Shown here: piece by piece, positions 18,356 through 28,011 of the stretch
Layout of the letters: each line of letters opens with the position of its first letter
Numbering within the stretch: the first letter of the stretch is position 1
Source of the DNA: Symbiodinium natans
Lineage: Eukaryota > Sar > Dinophyceae > Suessiales > Symbiodiniaceae
DNA length: 64,000 bases
Direction: 5' to 3'
Assembly (NCBI GenBank): GCA_905221605.1
Contig: CAJNDS010000403.1
Span: forward strand, 28,116 to 92,115
Notes under the pieces: model-generated
What the model saw: only the letters and a program-made list of their open reading frames with translations
What the model was told of the DNA's origin: nothing
Databases searched by the model: none
Translations under genes and position numbers: made by a program

Positions 18356-19180
18356 ATGGTAGGCTCAATACTGGGAGACTGCTCTATGAAAGAAGGGATT
18401 GGGGTCAGTATGGTGACCTACATCATCCTTTCCACGACAACCCACCCGCTCTCTGTAATGGGAGTGTTGCTGTCGCCAGGTCTACAACATGAATTCCGAT
18501 CTACCAGTACGTTTGGAGCTGCAATGGAAGCAATAGCCTTCGATTGGAATCGGGATCCAGAGATGAGAATTCACGTGGAGTTGATGGTCTGGGTAGCAAA
18601 ACTGGTTTATCCGTTTCTCAATATCGGTGGTCAAGGAACCGTGGTGAATTCGGAGTTCCTTTGGCAGGCTGGAAGGGAAAGGTTGATGGAATTTCTCCAA
18701 GCAACAACGTGCGCAGATGAACTGGAGGATCTGTGGTTGCGAATGGATCCAGATGAAGAGGTTGATCCTTCTGGGTTCGTGCTGGAAGTTTCTGGACAGC
18801 TTGAACCGGTTTTTGCTCAAGGGAGTGGTGAGGCTCCTACCTTGGAAGATGGTGCCGAGGACGTGACGATGGACTCTGAGCGGGCTATGGGCAAAGCGTC
18901 GGAAATATCTCCTGAAGAGGAAACAGCTGCGAGTTCATCAAGACTGTCGAGCGCCAGAATGCTTCTGTGGAGTGTGTATGAAGGGTTGCCAATTGGGAGC
19001 CCTCGTTGCAAAACCGACAGACTGGGAAAATCTTCGACAGCACAAAAGGTTATCCTGGAGAGGGACCGACAAATGTTGGTAAGGATCTTCCTGAGAGGGA
19101 AATGCCCTGGATTTCTGAGGATCATCTCGATGAGGTGGTTGCAAAAAAGTTGGAAACGTCCTCAGAGCTGGGTGAAGTAG
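18356..19180 (+). CDS. element ORF segment, unknown helical region
   Basis: Gene-like from about 18490 to 18960: helical residues (AAMEAIAFDWNRDPEMRIHV, ERLMEFLQATTCADELEDLW) followed by an acidic Ser-rich tail. The end is out of frame. No family is recognised; position and composition suggest it is part of the same long element protein. Confidence 0.4.
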   Translation: MVGSILGDCSMKEGIGVSMVTYIILSTTTHPLSVMGVLLSPGLQHEFRSTSTFGAAMEAIAFDWNRDPEMRIHVELMVWVAKLVYPFLNIGGQGTVVNSEFLWQAGRERLMEFLQATTCADELEDLWLRMDPDEEVDPSGFVLEVSGQLEPVFAQGSGEAPTLEDGAEDVTMDSERAMGKASEISPEEETAASSSRLSSARMLLWSVYEGLPIGSPRCKTDRLGKSSTAQKVILERDRQMLVRIFLRGKCPGFLRIISMRWLQKSWKRPQSWVK

Positions 19181-19599
19181 GTTGGCTTGGTTTGGAGAGT
19201 GAAAGTCAGTCTGAAAAGGTTGAGGTAGAAGATAATACTTCCTCTCAGGTCCTTAGAGCTCTATGGTGGAAAGGGTTTAGGGCTGGACAACGGAGGTTGT
19301 GTCGTGTCAGCGGAGTTGGAAACAAGGTTGGAGCGCCAAACCTTCCAGTTAATCGGGTGTGGAAGTCTGGAGTTAAGAAGGCCTTTTTGAAGAAGCCAAG
19401 CAGTCGTGGATTGGCTCCGTGTGGCTCAGGAATTGAGGGAAGACCAATCACGAAGGTTTTGGGACAACGTCAAGGTTTTCCAGAGGTTCCTGAACTAGCA
19501 CCCTGGGTGCAATGCCCATGTAGAGCGAGATCGTCCCATGGACCGTTACGAGGCAGAGCGCCTGGCAAAAAGGAGCAGAGGCATCTGCTCTTGGTTTAA
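19006..19599 (+). CDS. element ORF segment, Arg/Lys-rich
   Basis: The frame from about 19090 to 19420 looks coding: acidic (DEVVAKKLETSSELGEVGW), then basic (WWKGFRAGQRRLCRVSG, KSGVKKAFLKKPSSRG). It overlaps the following triple-CCCH ORF in another frame. No domain named. Confidence 0.35.
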   Translation: MQNRQTGKIFDSTKGYPGEGPTNVGKDLPEREMPWISEDHLDEVVAKKLETSSELGEVGWLGLESESQSEKVEVEDNTSSQVLRALWWKGFRAGQRRLCRVSGVGNKVGAPNLPVNRVWKSGVKKAFLKKPSSRGLAPCGSGIEGRPITKVLGQRQGFPEVPELAPWVQCPCRARSSHGPLRGRAPGKKEQRHLLLV

Positions 19600-20755
19600 C
19601 AGGGGGAACGATCGCTGCAAATTCGGTGAGAACTGTAAGTTCATCCATTCAAAGGATGATGTGGTGCTGCCGTCTTTTTGGTGCAAGTACTATGTGGCTG
19701 GAAGGGATTGCTTCGCTGGAGAGGATTGCAAATATTCGCACGATGCAACTGGTGTTCGGTGTATCCAGTGTTTTCGGTCTGGAATGTGCCGTCATGGTGA
19801 CAAGTGCGTTTTCGAGCACAATGAGGTTATGGGCTCTGAAAGGCCTCCGTCTCCGGTTACACCGCCAAGGGATCGTCCGAAGAAGGGCGATGGTGGAAGA
19901 AGCGTTTCTCCTGAAAAGTTGGCCGAGGAGGAGGAGGTAGATTTTATGGTCTACGATGATGACACTCGGGCGGTGGAGTTGTTGTCGGAAGCTGTATCGT
20001 ATATGTCCGACGGGAAAAACGATGTTGATCGCTGGGAAGGTGAGGCGATTTTCAAGCTTTTACGGTTCACAGGTGATGAGGAGCACAAGAATGCCGAATG
20101 GAATTCTTGGGCGAGCCATATGTTGTCCCCGCTGGAGCTACATGAGATAGTGAAAGCGCAAGATATTCCGCTGAAGGATATTGAGGAATGGACAGATGAG
20201 CTGAGAATATGGTATCGCAAAAAATCTCTGGAAGGGGACTCCAAAGATGGTAAAAAACCACCGTCACAAAAGGAGTCAGGGGATGTTTCTCCGGCGGCGG
20301 AGGTGGTGCCAGAAGTCTCTGAGGTGGTCGTCAACGTCGATGAGGAGTTGAGGAAGGCCAAAAACAAGAGGAAGGCTGCCGCAACTGAGGATCCTTACAC
20401 TCTGCTGGTTCCAAAGCCCAAGCAAAGGCCGGCGAATATGGATCGTTCTGAGAAAGGTGGATCGTCAACAAAGGTGGTAGCTTCCAATGAGGAGAAGGTC
20501 CTTTCTCGCACTCGGGCAAAAACTGGTATTTCGGCGAGCAAACATCTGGAGAAGGAAAAGGTTCAGAGTCCGAAGAAAAAGGAGGTCGCGCGAGAAAAGG
20601 ATTCTGAAAAGAAGGGCAAGCCCTCTGATGTAGAAGCTCAAGTTTTGGGCGCGGTTGATCCGCAAGTGGCACAGTCGCGTAAAGCGATTGATGATGCAAG
20701 GAGAGAGGGGGGGCTATCTCCTCGATTCAGAGGTGTTTGGTGGATCCTTCGGTAA
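19538..20755 (+). CDS. triple CCCH zinc-finger protein (last element ORF)
   Basis: ATG at 19538, 405 residues, the longest intact ORF of the element. Three CCCH fingers follow one another: CSWFNRGNDRCKFGENCKFIH, CKYYVAGRDCFAGEDCKYSH and CIQCFRSGMCRHGDKCVFEH (spacings 9-5-3, 8-5-3 and 8-5-3). Then come a Pro-rich linker, a helical domain (DRWEGEAIFKLLRFTGDEEH; LHEIVKAQDIPLKDIEEW) and a Lys/Glu-rich tail. Array CCCH proteins bind RNA; packaging or stabilising the element transcript is a reasonable inference. The relative at 28.3-28.8 kb keeps GENCKYSRDTENAPC and LADLIAQRGLALEVEEW. The stop lies 350 bp before the 3' LTR. Confidence 0.7.
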   Translation: MDRYEAERLAKRSRGICSWFNRGNDRCKFGENCKFIHSKDDVVLPSFWCKYYVAGRDCFAGEDCKYSHDATGVRCIQCFRSGMCRHGDKCVFEHNEVMGSERPPSPVTPPRDRPKKGDGGRSVSPEKLAEEEEVDFMVYDDDTRAVELLSEAVSYMSDGKNDVDRWEGEAIFKLLRFTGDEEHKNAEWNSWASHMLSPLELHEIVKAQDIPLKDIEEWTDELRIWYRKKSLEGDSKDGKKPPSQKESGDVSPAAEVVPEVSEVVVNVDEELRKAKNKRKAAATEDPYTLLVPKPKQRPANMDRSEKGGSSTKVVASNEEKVLSRTRAKTGISASKHLEKEKVQSPKKKEVAREKDSEKKGKPSDVEAQVLGAVDPQVAQSRKAIDDARREGGLSPRFRGVWWILR

Positions 20756-21085
20756 CAATACAGGATCTTGAAGATATTTTGTTGCGACTTCATCAGCTTT
20801 GCGAAGCTGGTCGAAAGAACAAGATGTGACGACTGGTTTGGTATTGTTGGACTCTGGTAAAACTTCCTTATTCTGAGATGGATGGTTTGGTGTCTGCTGT
20901 TAAGGGTTAGGAAATCCCTCATGGTAGAGTGTGTGAACCCAATGCGGTTTATGAAAAGATTTAATTCATTCGTCCTGGAAGACGTTAAACCATTATGTGC
21001 TATTTCAAGCAGCTGACTGCTGTCAATAACGACAGTTTTTGGTCAAATATCTGCACCTCGAGGATGTGTCCTAGGTCCTAGGTAT

Positions 21086-21101
21086 CCTAGGACAGGGGGA
21101 G
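21086..21101 (+). other. polypurine tract
   Basis: ctaggacagggggag directly precedes the 3' LTR, as needed for plus-strand priming. The same string ctaggacagggggag precedes the LTR of the minus-strand relative (27434-27448). The upstream repeats of cctagg (21071-21088) form a small palindrome. Confidence 0.75.
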
Positions 21102-21364
21102 TGCGGAGCTGCTGTTTGTATTCCAGGAATTGGAATAAGAGTAGGTAAAAAGGGTCAATGCACCCGGCCAGCCCGTCCGCAGCAAAAAGTTCGTGTTTGG
21201 GAGTGAGGGTTGGGTTAGTGCCCCTTTACCTGGGTAGGGGTAACCCCTCCTCTTCCCTGGTTTCTTTTGGGTGGTTCTGTGATTTCTTGCTGGTTGGTCT
21301 GGGGAATATATCTAGGCAGCTTAGGGTTGACACTTCTCTTCGTCCCCTTTCGGTTGCCCCCGTA
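21102..21364 (+). repeat. 3' LTR (263 bp)
   Basis: Same ends as the 5' LTR (tgcggagctgctg ... ttgcccccgta), followed at once by ccctaaaccctg. The 5' LTR is preceded by aaccctaaacccta, so the element lies within, or has duplicated, telomere-like sequence. A 5-bp duplication accct is possible, but the repeat makes it ambiguous. Confidence 0.85.
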
Positions 21365-22034
21365 CCCTAAACCCTGTCACCTCCACTTGTCACCCGTGGC
21401 ATCAGGGTCGTAGATCCAGAGGTCGGCACCATACGAGGCACCACCTGGAACAGGCAAGGCACGGAAAGCCGGTTTAGGGTTTGGACGGTAGGGTTACTAT
21501 TCAGCCCTGGCCTGTCCCGCCGCCGAATAGCCAAACGTAACCGTTCGCATCTCCCCTGCAACTCGCCATCCGGGGCCGTTCCCGCCCAGAGTGCTCGTGC
21601 AGAGCCTCCGCGTGGCCAAGTTCGACCCAAGCCTGCAGCGGCTTCTTGGTTTAGGGTTTCGGGTTTGGACCCTAAACCCTAAACCCTGAACTTTGAACCA
21701 AGCTATGCACTGCTCGACTCCCTAAGGCGGGAAGTCGCCATAACCGTAGGCATCCTGCAGGAATACTCAAGCAGCGTCCTTCAAAGGACCGCCGGGCCTT
21801 GTTGTCAGTGGAGACCCAAAGCTCGACCTGGGCTTTAAGGCTTTAGGATTCCAAACCCTAAACCCTTGAAAACCCTAAATCTCACCCTACACACCGAGGT
21901 CCGGGCGGCTGGGACATTTTTGCCCGGGAATGGGGAAGGGAGGATCGGCTGGTAATTGGTGCCGCTCCACACGACACACCTTGGGTTCTTCACTGCTTCG
22001 GGATCAATGTGGTTTAGGATTTAGGGTTTCTGGT
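21365..22034. other. telomere-like repeats and short unassigned segments
   Basis: Telomere-like tracts occur at 21365-21376, 21649-21690, 21838-21878 and 22010-22043. Between them are 150-250 bp segments with no certain gene. The plus frame near 21580-21645 (VLVQSLRVAKFDPSLQRLLG) is weakly coding. Confidence 0.45.
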
Positions 22035-22037
22035 TTA

Positions 22038-22285
22038 GGGTGAAGTGGAAAACAACTGGGCGTAACTCTGCCAGGTGCACACTTCCTCATCCAAGGGGTT
22101 AGCTTCGGATCCAGCGGCAGCCACAATGTCACACGTTGTCAGGAAGGAAAATCCATCCCGGCCACCCGGCGACAGCATCAGCCCGGACGGCTTCCACCAA
22201 TACGTCGTACTTTGGTGCCTGTAGTTGACGGCTTCCTGGAAGTCCAATGCACGAGTCCCGTTTATGACTTTCAGATTATGTTCCG
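22038..22285 (-). CDS. exon-like fragment, unknown product
   Basis: About 82 well-mixed residues (NLKVINGTRALDFQEAVNYR, GGRDGFSFLTTCDIVAAAG, DEEVCTWQSYAQLF). Upstream on the minus strand is gggtttgggtag, a possible 3' splice site inside a telomere-like repeat. Downstream is ccctaaacc. Looks like a single exon or dispersed exon-sized fragment; family not recognised. Confidence 0.35.
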
Positions 22286-22429
22286 AGAGGTCTCTACCCA
22301 AACCCTGAACCCCAAGCCAGTCGGCCCTTTGTAGGCTCCGCTTGGGTCCATGCTTGGATCCTCCCCTCCCTCCACCCTAAACCCTTTTTTGCATCTGGCC
22401 TGCTGTGACTCTGCCAAGCCTCAACACCT

Positions 22430-22505
22430 TTACATCCAGGCCTCTGAAGTCTGCCGGGTAAGTATGCTGACACACAGGCGCGAAGCACAAACCCAGCACT
22501 CGTGG
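22430..22505. repeat. 76-bp unit, copy 1, flanked by 15-bp direct repeats
   Basis: This exact 76-bp unit (starts ttacatccaggcctctgaag, ends cccagcactcgtgg) is also found at 35234-35309. Here it is bounded by caagcctcaacacct on both sides (22415-22429 and 22506-22520), which looks like a target-site duplication. It contains a consensus 5' splice site, ggtaagtatg, on the plus strand. Confidence 0.75.
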
Positions 22506-22509
22506 CAAG

Positions 22510-22592
22510 CCTCAACACCTAAACCCCTAAACCCTAAACCCCAAACCCCTAAACCCTGAACCCCTAACCCCTAAACCCCTAAACCCTCTCCG
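22510..22592 (-). repeat. interstitial telomere-like repeat
   Basis: About nine ccctaaa-type words, several with an extra C (ccctaaacccctaaa). Confidence 0.9.
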
Positions 22593-22714
22593 AGGCACCC
22601 AACCGGTAACGCCCCGCGATGTCACAGGGTTCGAGGATTGAACCCAAATGTTCTCTCCCCAATCTTTCCAGACCATCCTTTGCTCTCGATTTTTTTAGGG
22701 CTAGGGTTTAGGGT

Positions 22715-22945
22715 TGAAGTTGAAAGAAAAAATTGGACCAGCAAACGCCATCACCCCCACATCCCCTTACCAAAGCCCACTCTTCCCGAGCTGCATAAAG
22801 AGGTACCGGCCGTTGCTTTTCAAGGACTCAAGATTGTCCAAATCGGCGAAGTTCGCTGCGGCGGGATTGTCTGCGTTCCTGATCGGACAGGAAAAAGGAG
22901 CCAGCCCCGCGCAGGTCGCCTCTGCCCCCCCCCCCCCCAGAGTCT
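22715..22945 (+). CDS. exon-like fragment, unknown product
   Basis: Open plus frames between two gggtttaggg tracts. Two frames look about equally coding (KSAKFAAAGLSAFLIGQEKG, or LPELHKEVPAVAFQGLKIVQ), so the frame is unsure. No family recognised. It ends at a C run (22926-22939). Confidence 0.25.
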
Positions 22946-23600
22946 AGGGTTTAGGCTTTAGGGTCATCCCTGACAAACCTGGCCCGCTCGTTCGCTTCAG
23001 TTTTGGCTCTTGCATCCACACTGACAGAACAAACCTCAGCGACAATCAGGCCCCAGTGTCCCGCCAAACAGAAGTGCGAAAACAAAAAGTTTGATTCGGA
23101 TGTGTTCCCTTCAAGCCTTGCTTTAACCCTATCGACATGGCAACACAGGGGAATGCAGTGGCACATCCCAACGCCCAAAATGTAGAAAGGAGTGTACTAA
23201 AATAGGAGATAAAAGGGGCCCATAACTTTGCTCAACCCCTCATCCCAACATCCCAACATGTAGTGCCAAGGGGCAGAGTTCTTTGGCCTTTGGCAAACTT
23301 GTATCCACGAGATTGCCGATACACGAGCCTCCATTCCTGCCGTTGGAAGCTTGCACTTGGGCCCGCCTTGATGCTGCTGCTAATGTTGACCCTTCTTTAA
23401 TATCAATATTGTGAAGATTACGACTATTATTCTTACTATCGATTTTTTATTCGCAATATTACAAAGCCGCTCTAAGGCAACTCGGAAAGACACACACACA
23501 CACACACACACACAGATACACCAATAGAAGAAGGTTCCACCCTTCCAAACACCAAAAAAAATGGGCTGTTCGGGCAGACGAGTCCGTTTCCTAACAGCTA
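22946..23600. other. unassigned, with (AC)n microsatellite
   Basis: Telomere-like edge at 22944-22967. A relic of the MITE end (ggcccataactttgctcaac) at about 23217. (AC)n at 23491-23512. No gene seen. Confidence 0.45.
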
Positions 23601-24280
23601 GAACCAAAAGGCGACAACACGCAAGAACCAATAGGCAAGAAAAACACACACTAAGCCCAGATGCAGCAATAAGCAAAACAACTACACATTAAGCCAAGCT
23701 GCACCAAGAAGCAAAACAACTACACATTAAATCAAGGCGCACCAAGCAGCAAAGAAACCCGCATATTAAGCCAGGACACACCAATAAGCAAAACTACAAA
23801 GTGTTACGCCGGAACGCACGAATAAGCAAAACAACCGCATATTAAGCCGAGAACTTTAAATTTTCGTTGTTGACGCTGAGGACATACCCGTGTTTACAAA
23901 AAATCGTAACCTTTCGTTTTTTTAAGCTGCACACACACACACTGTCGGGTCTACAAACAGAACTTCCCCTTTTGACGTTGCAGGCGCAACATGGTTCACA
24001 AAACATTTCGCTTTTGATGTTGAGAACACAGTAGGGTTTACAAAAAGCCTTTCGTTTCGATGTTGATAACACAGTAAGGGCACACCAAAGTTTACAACAA
24101 AACATTTCGTTTTATAAGTTGCGCACACAGTATACAGTTTACAAAAAAGTTTTCGGTTTTGACGTTGCAGGCGCACCATGGTTTACGTAAAACTTTTGCT
24201 TTTCATGTTGAGAACACAGTAGGGCTTACAAAAAACCTTTCATTTCGATGTTGATAACATAGTAAGGTTTGCCAGAAGAC
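23600..24280. repeat. two degenerate tandem-repeat blocks
   Basis: 23625-23850: about five copies of a unit near 47 bp, with core aagcaaaacaac...cattaagcca. 23870-24275: repeats of 45-60 bp, with core cgttttgatgttgagaacacagtagg...tttacaaaa, where larger blocks return after about 240 bp (compare 23975-24080 and 24170-24265). The minus-strand ORFs here only translate the unit. Confidence 0.7.
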
Positions 24281-25440
24281 ACCGTTGCTTTATTTTCTGA
24301 TGGGCCGACAACAAAGAATCAGGCCACACAAAAGCAAGATATTAAAACAAGTTTCAACCCATTCGGTGTTGGCATTATTGCCGCTCACCCAATGCAAGCA
24401 TCAGTCTAAAAAAAGTCATGATGACTTGGACAACGCATACAAAAAACAGCCGGCTAGACAAAAGTAACGCATTAAAACAACTTCCAACATATATAGTGTG
24501 GGGATGACTTTCTCGCTGATAGCCCCAGTGAACCTGGCGGATGCTATTATATATAATAGCCCTCGCGTGTATTCAAGCAGATTTATACATTTGTTTAAAT
24601 TGCTTTGTAAACACTAAGCCAAAAGGACCCTAAAGGTCCCAGGCTCATACATATATATATATATATGCATGCATGTGTCTACACAAATATATATGTATAT
24701 ATATATACACACACACGCCTTCCTCTGGTGATTAGGAGCCGCCCCCGTACATGCCCAAGGACCTCGCCAAACTTCTCCATGATCCCGCCGGCCTCAGGAC
24801 ACAGGGCAGAGGAAATTTGCAAACCGGCCGGAAAAGGGTCCATGACACATAATTGTATAATATAATACAAAAAATAAAATTTTATTATATATTTATGACA
24901 CACATCCAACAACACCCAACGCAGCGCACAAGCTCCAGGAACATCCTACAGCACAAATGCAAGTGGCAGCTGTGTTTTTTGAGGAGTGCGTATTTGGGAC
25001 GAGTCAGATTGTTCCCATCTGCAGGCAAGTGGTTTAGGGTTTAGGGTTTTTGGGTTTAAGGGTTTAGGGTCGCCTCCACAAAGATCAACTTGATGTTCGC
25101 ATCTTGGACTTGATCGCCAACATCTTAGCGTGGCTTGAAGCGCAACGGGGGCGTTTCAGCATGGCAGACGGCACTCACGTGACAGCAGGCCTGGGAAATA
25201 GTCGTCCAATATGTCAATCAAATAGTTAATGGTGTTCCCAGTGGCATCGACACCTTAATGATTGAACATCGTTGAAGCTCCATGTCTGTTGAAGACACTC
25301 AGCCAAGATTCTCCAAGGACGAGGTTTTTGTAGAGAGCCTACTGCACTTGCCCCGAAACAAAAAAATCATGCGCCTCAGTGCAAAATTGCAACCGGGCCA
25401 GGGACCAAGGGGCATTAATCGGCGGAAACTACTAATAATA
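24281..25440. other. gene-poor stretch with AT microsatellites and telomere-like repeat
   Basis: AT and TA runs lie at 24540-24560, 24650-24716 and 24855-24895. G-rich telomere-like repeat lies at 25031-25071. Weak open frames only; no gene supported. Confidence 0.5.
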
Positions 25441-25575
25441 AACATTATTATTATGATTATTTACATTTTACTTTTGTTACTATTATTAGAATTATTATCA
25501 TGATTCATGATTCTTTTCATGATTAAAATTCTAACGCTCTGCATAATGATAATAACAACAACAATGAGGGTTAAT
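25440..25575. repeat. ATT-type microsatellite
   Basis: Degenerate att/atg triplets. The sequence from 25576 to 25850 is unassigned. Confidence 0.6.
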
Positions 25576-25847
25576 GAGGATAATGAGGATTGGCCCCTGA
25601 ATCTCCTTTCCTGCTCCGCATGGAGAGGGGATCGAACTGCCTTTGTCGTGCGCATTGAGATTGTGCCATGCGTGTCCTGTCCGCGCGGGCTTCACGACTA
25701 GCAACCCAAACACTGAAAGGAAGCAGGGAACGTGCCCAAGACACGGCATCAAAAATCATTGCCAATTCGACTAATCCCAGGGGCCGCGCCAGTGTGCTGC
25801 GAACTCCTCCACGCCCCGTGCGTCGACATCGGCCTTGATGTTGATGG

Positions 25848-25903
25848 GTTCTAAACCCTAAACCCTAAACCCTAAACCCCTAAACCCCTAAACCCTAAAC
25901 AGC
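25848..25903 (-). repeat. interstitial telomere-like repeat
   Basis: Seven ccctaaa units, among the least degenerate of the window. The phrase 'ccttgatgttgatgg' stands on both sides (25832-25846 and 25907-25921), so the repeat sits between short direct duplications. Confidence 0.85.
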
Positions 25904-26004
25904 AGGCCTTGATGTTGATGGCGAGCAGCTCAACGTTGAGGAACTCAGGTGAGTCGATGCACGGGGAGCACTTTGGGCTCAAGGCTCCCAAAGACTCGTA
26001 TGAA

Positions 26005-26425
26005 CATTTCATTCTGATTCTGATTATGATTATTGTTATGAATATGACTATGATGAAGATGATGAGTATTAGTTATTGTTCTTATTGTTATCTTATGATT
26101 ATTATTCTTCTAATTCTTGTTCTTATTACTACTATCGTGCCTTTTGTCTGCTACTATTACTTGTCGTACCATTATTTCTACTACGATTATTATTATGACT
26201 GTTCCTGTTATCTTTATTGTTGCTACTTTTGAAGTACTAGTACTATTGCTGCTACGATTACGATTACTAATACTAATACTATTGCTATTGCTATTGCTAT
26301 TACTATGACTATTTCTATTGCTATTGCTATTGCTATCATTATTACTATTACGATGAATGTGATCATTATTCTTATTATTGTCAACAGTAATACTACTGAT
26401 ATTACAACTACTTTTTTCATTACTA
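26005..26425. repeat. ATT/CTA/GAT trinucleotide microsatellite
   Basis: Long degenerate triplet array. All ORFs over it are hydrophobic repeat translations. Confidence 0.8.
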
Positions 26426-26550
26426 TTTTCGATTTTCTGGTTACTTTCTGATCATTCTCTGCGATCGTTTGTGTTTTCGGCTACCTGCGATTCTTGGGTT
26501 TAAGCAGTTGGGGGCCGAAGTTGCATCCCCGTAATCCCAAACCCTGAGCC

Positions 26551-27150
26551 CTAAACCCTAAATGCAGACAAAGGCTCTTGATTGCGTTGAGCCAGGCTGA
26601 CCGATGTGGTATTTGATATATTGGTTGGAAAGGATATATCCAAGCTTTCCACCTTGCAATCTGTTTCACTGCTTCTGCAGAGGTCACTACTGCAGACAAC
26701 ATGACGCATCTGAGTAGGAATAGCTGAAGCCCGGGCAAATTCCGAGCCAAAAATGGCGAGGAACTGCTGTTTAAAGCCTTCCTGCGCCGTCTGGTTCTGG
26801 AAGGCAGCGAGCACCTCCGGACAGAGTCCAATCACATCCCTTTTTCCAATTTTTTTCCACGTGGCACCCCCCTGAGGGGTCAACCTCCTCCAAACTGCTG
26901 GCGTTGATCTGCAAGACGAAGCTGAACTCAACCCCCTGCAGCAAACAAAAGGATCTGCGCCCTCTCACCTTGCTTTGCGTGAGCGCACGCGGGCCTGCGC
27001 TGCGGTCTCAACCGTTGTTGTCGTGGAAGTGGTGCTTTCGGGCTTGTTGTAGTCGTAGCCGTAGGAGCCGTACGGCTGCGAGTGCGAGCGCCGGCCCCTG
27101 CGGCCCTTGGGCCAGCCTTTCAGGATCTCAAGGTTTCAGGCGTGGGGTTT
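26551..27150 (-). CDS. exon-like fragments of one unknown minus-strand gene
   Basis: Three coding-like pieces on the minus strand. 27145-27000 has a Tyr/Gly motif and Thr run (SYGYDYNKPESTTSTTTTVE). About 26970-26890 has FSFVLQINASSLEEVDPSG. 26855-26560 has DVIGLCPEVLAAFQNQTAQ, FKQQFLAIFGSEFARASAI and several N-glycosylation sites. Candidate splice signals (aag-gtgaga, tgctgcag) lie between the first two, but the phases did not fit together cleanly. The whole piece lies between a C-rich and a G-rich telomere-like repeat (26536-26563, 27151-27168). Probably a secreted or membrane protein fragment; family unknown. Confidence 0.35.
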
Positions 27151-27173
27151 ATTTTAGGGTTTAGGGTCAAGGG

Positions 27174-27433
27174 CACGGGAACTGACAGGGGGGTCTATTT
27201 CAGGGATAAACCCAGGGACGAAACCCCTGTCACCCCTTAAGGGAACACAACTCGGATTAGGGGGGGTCCAGTGTGGGATCTAAGCCACCAACCCAACCAA
27301 GGGTCTTACTTCCAACATCCGCGACTCCTTTACCCTTGTTGCGGATGGGTGTCCCGCCCATCCTTGAGCCACATGTACAGTATCGAGGATGTTGTGTCAA
27401 CACCCTCCTGAAAGTCCTCCTAACATCTACACA
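27174..27433 (-). repeat. 3' LTR of the minus-strand element (about 260 bp)
   Basis: Boundaries set by the conserved polypurine tract (27434-27448) and by the ending cccgtg before cccttgaccctaaaccc. The inner part shares ggttgggtt.gtggctta and cactggaccccccc with the LTR at 37458-37746, so the two belong to one subfamily. It is only loosely similar to the LTRs at 12.5 and 21.1 kb. Confidence 0.65.
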
Positions 27434-27448
27434 CTCCCCCTGTCCTAG
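27434..27448 (-). other. polypurine tract
   Basis: Reads ctaggacagggggag on the minus strand, identical to the tract at 21087-21101. Confidence 0.7.
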
Positions 27449-28011
27449 AGTACCCGAGGACACAAAGGGAGATGTTTCGGTCAAAAATTGCATTCGCCCC
27501 TTTGGCGAGCCGTAGCCATATAACCCCTTTCTCGCCGTGTTGGCGATCCGTCGCCATACCCTACACATTGAGCTACTCCCTGCCATTTATAGGAACCTGC
27601 CATTTGGGAAGGTCCACCATTAACCACTATGGAGGTCGTATGAGCGTGTCCTCCACGGGATTGACACTGCTCACTGAGGGGTCGGGTCCCTTAAACCTAT
27701 TCCCAAAAGACACTCCCAGAGAAAATAATAACCAAAACGCTGACGCAACTGTTTCTTGTTCCAGCCAAACATTCCACCAGCACACTTCTTGCGTTCGGCT
27801 TCTATACGTCGCGTCTCCAGAGTTTTGCGCACGTGTGAAAAATAGGCGCCTATTGCACATGGCCTCCTGTATTCCAGCAGTGCCACCTGTGCCAGGATCG
27901 GCGCGGCGGAATCTCCACCATCTCCAGTTCCAACAGTGCTCGCCAGCGCCATCGGCGTTTGCACGCTTCTTGTCACGCGTATCCTTTATCCATATGTCTG
28001 GCAGGAGAAAC

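Larger units (their letters stand above)
12529..21364 (+). mobile_element. non-autonomous LTR retroelement with CCCH/SAM/S1/WW cargo
   Basis: Direct LTRs lie at 12529-12814 and 21102-21364. Just inside the left one is a primer site, and just before the right one a polypurine tract. In the 8.3-kb interior no reverse transcriptase (no YxDD box), integrase or protease is visible in any frame. Instead a plus-strand chain of frameshifted ORFs encodes acidic, WW, S1-like, SAM-like and CCCH zinc-finger regions. The LTRs differ by a 21-base indel and a handful of small changes, so the copy is not ancient, yet the ORFs are broken in several places. Copia-type machinery from another element would be needed to move it. 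A homologous, more decayed copy is at 27.2-31.9 kb on the minus strand. Confidence 0.8.

Noticed and set aside
22430-22505. 76-bp repeated unit considered as a tRNA gene
   Set aside because: No T-loop consensus (GTTCGA) and no acceptor pairing on either strand.
22510-22592. Telomere-like tracts taken as true chromosome ends
   Set aside because: They are short, degenerate, in both orientations and found throughout the window interior.
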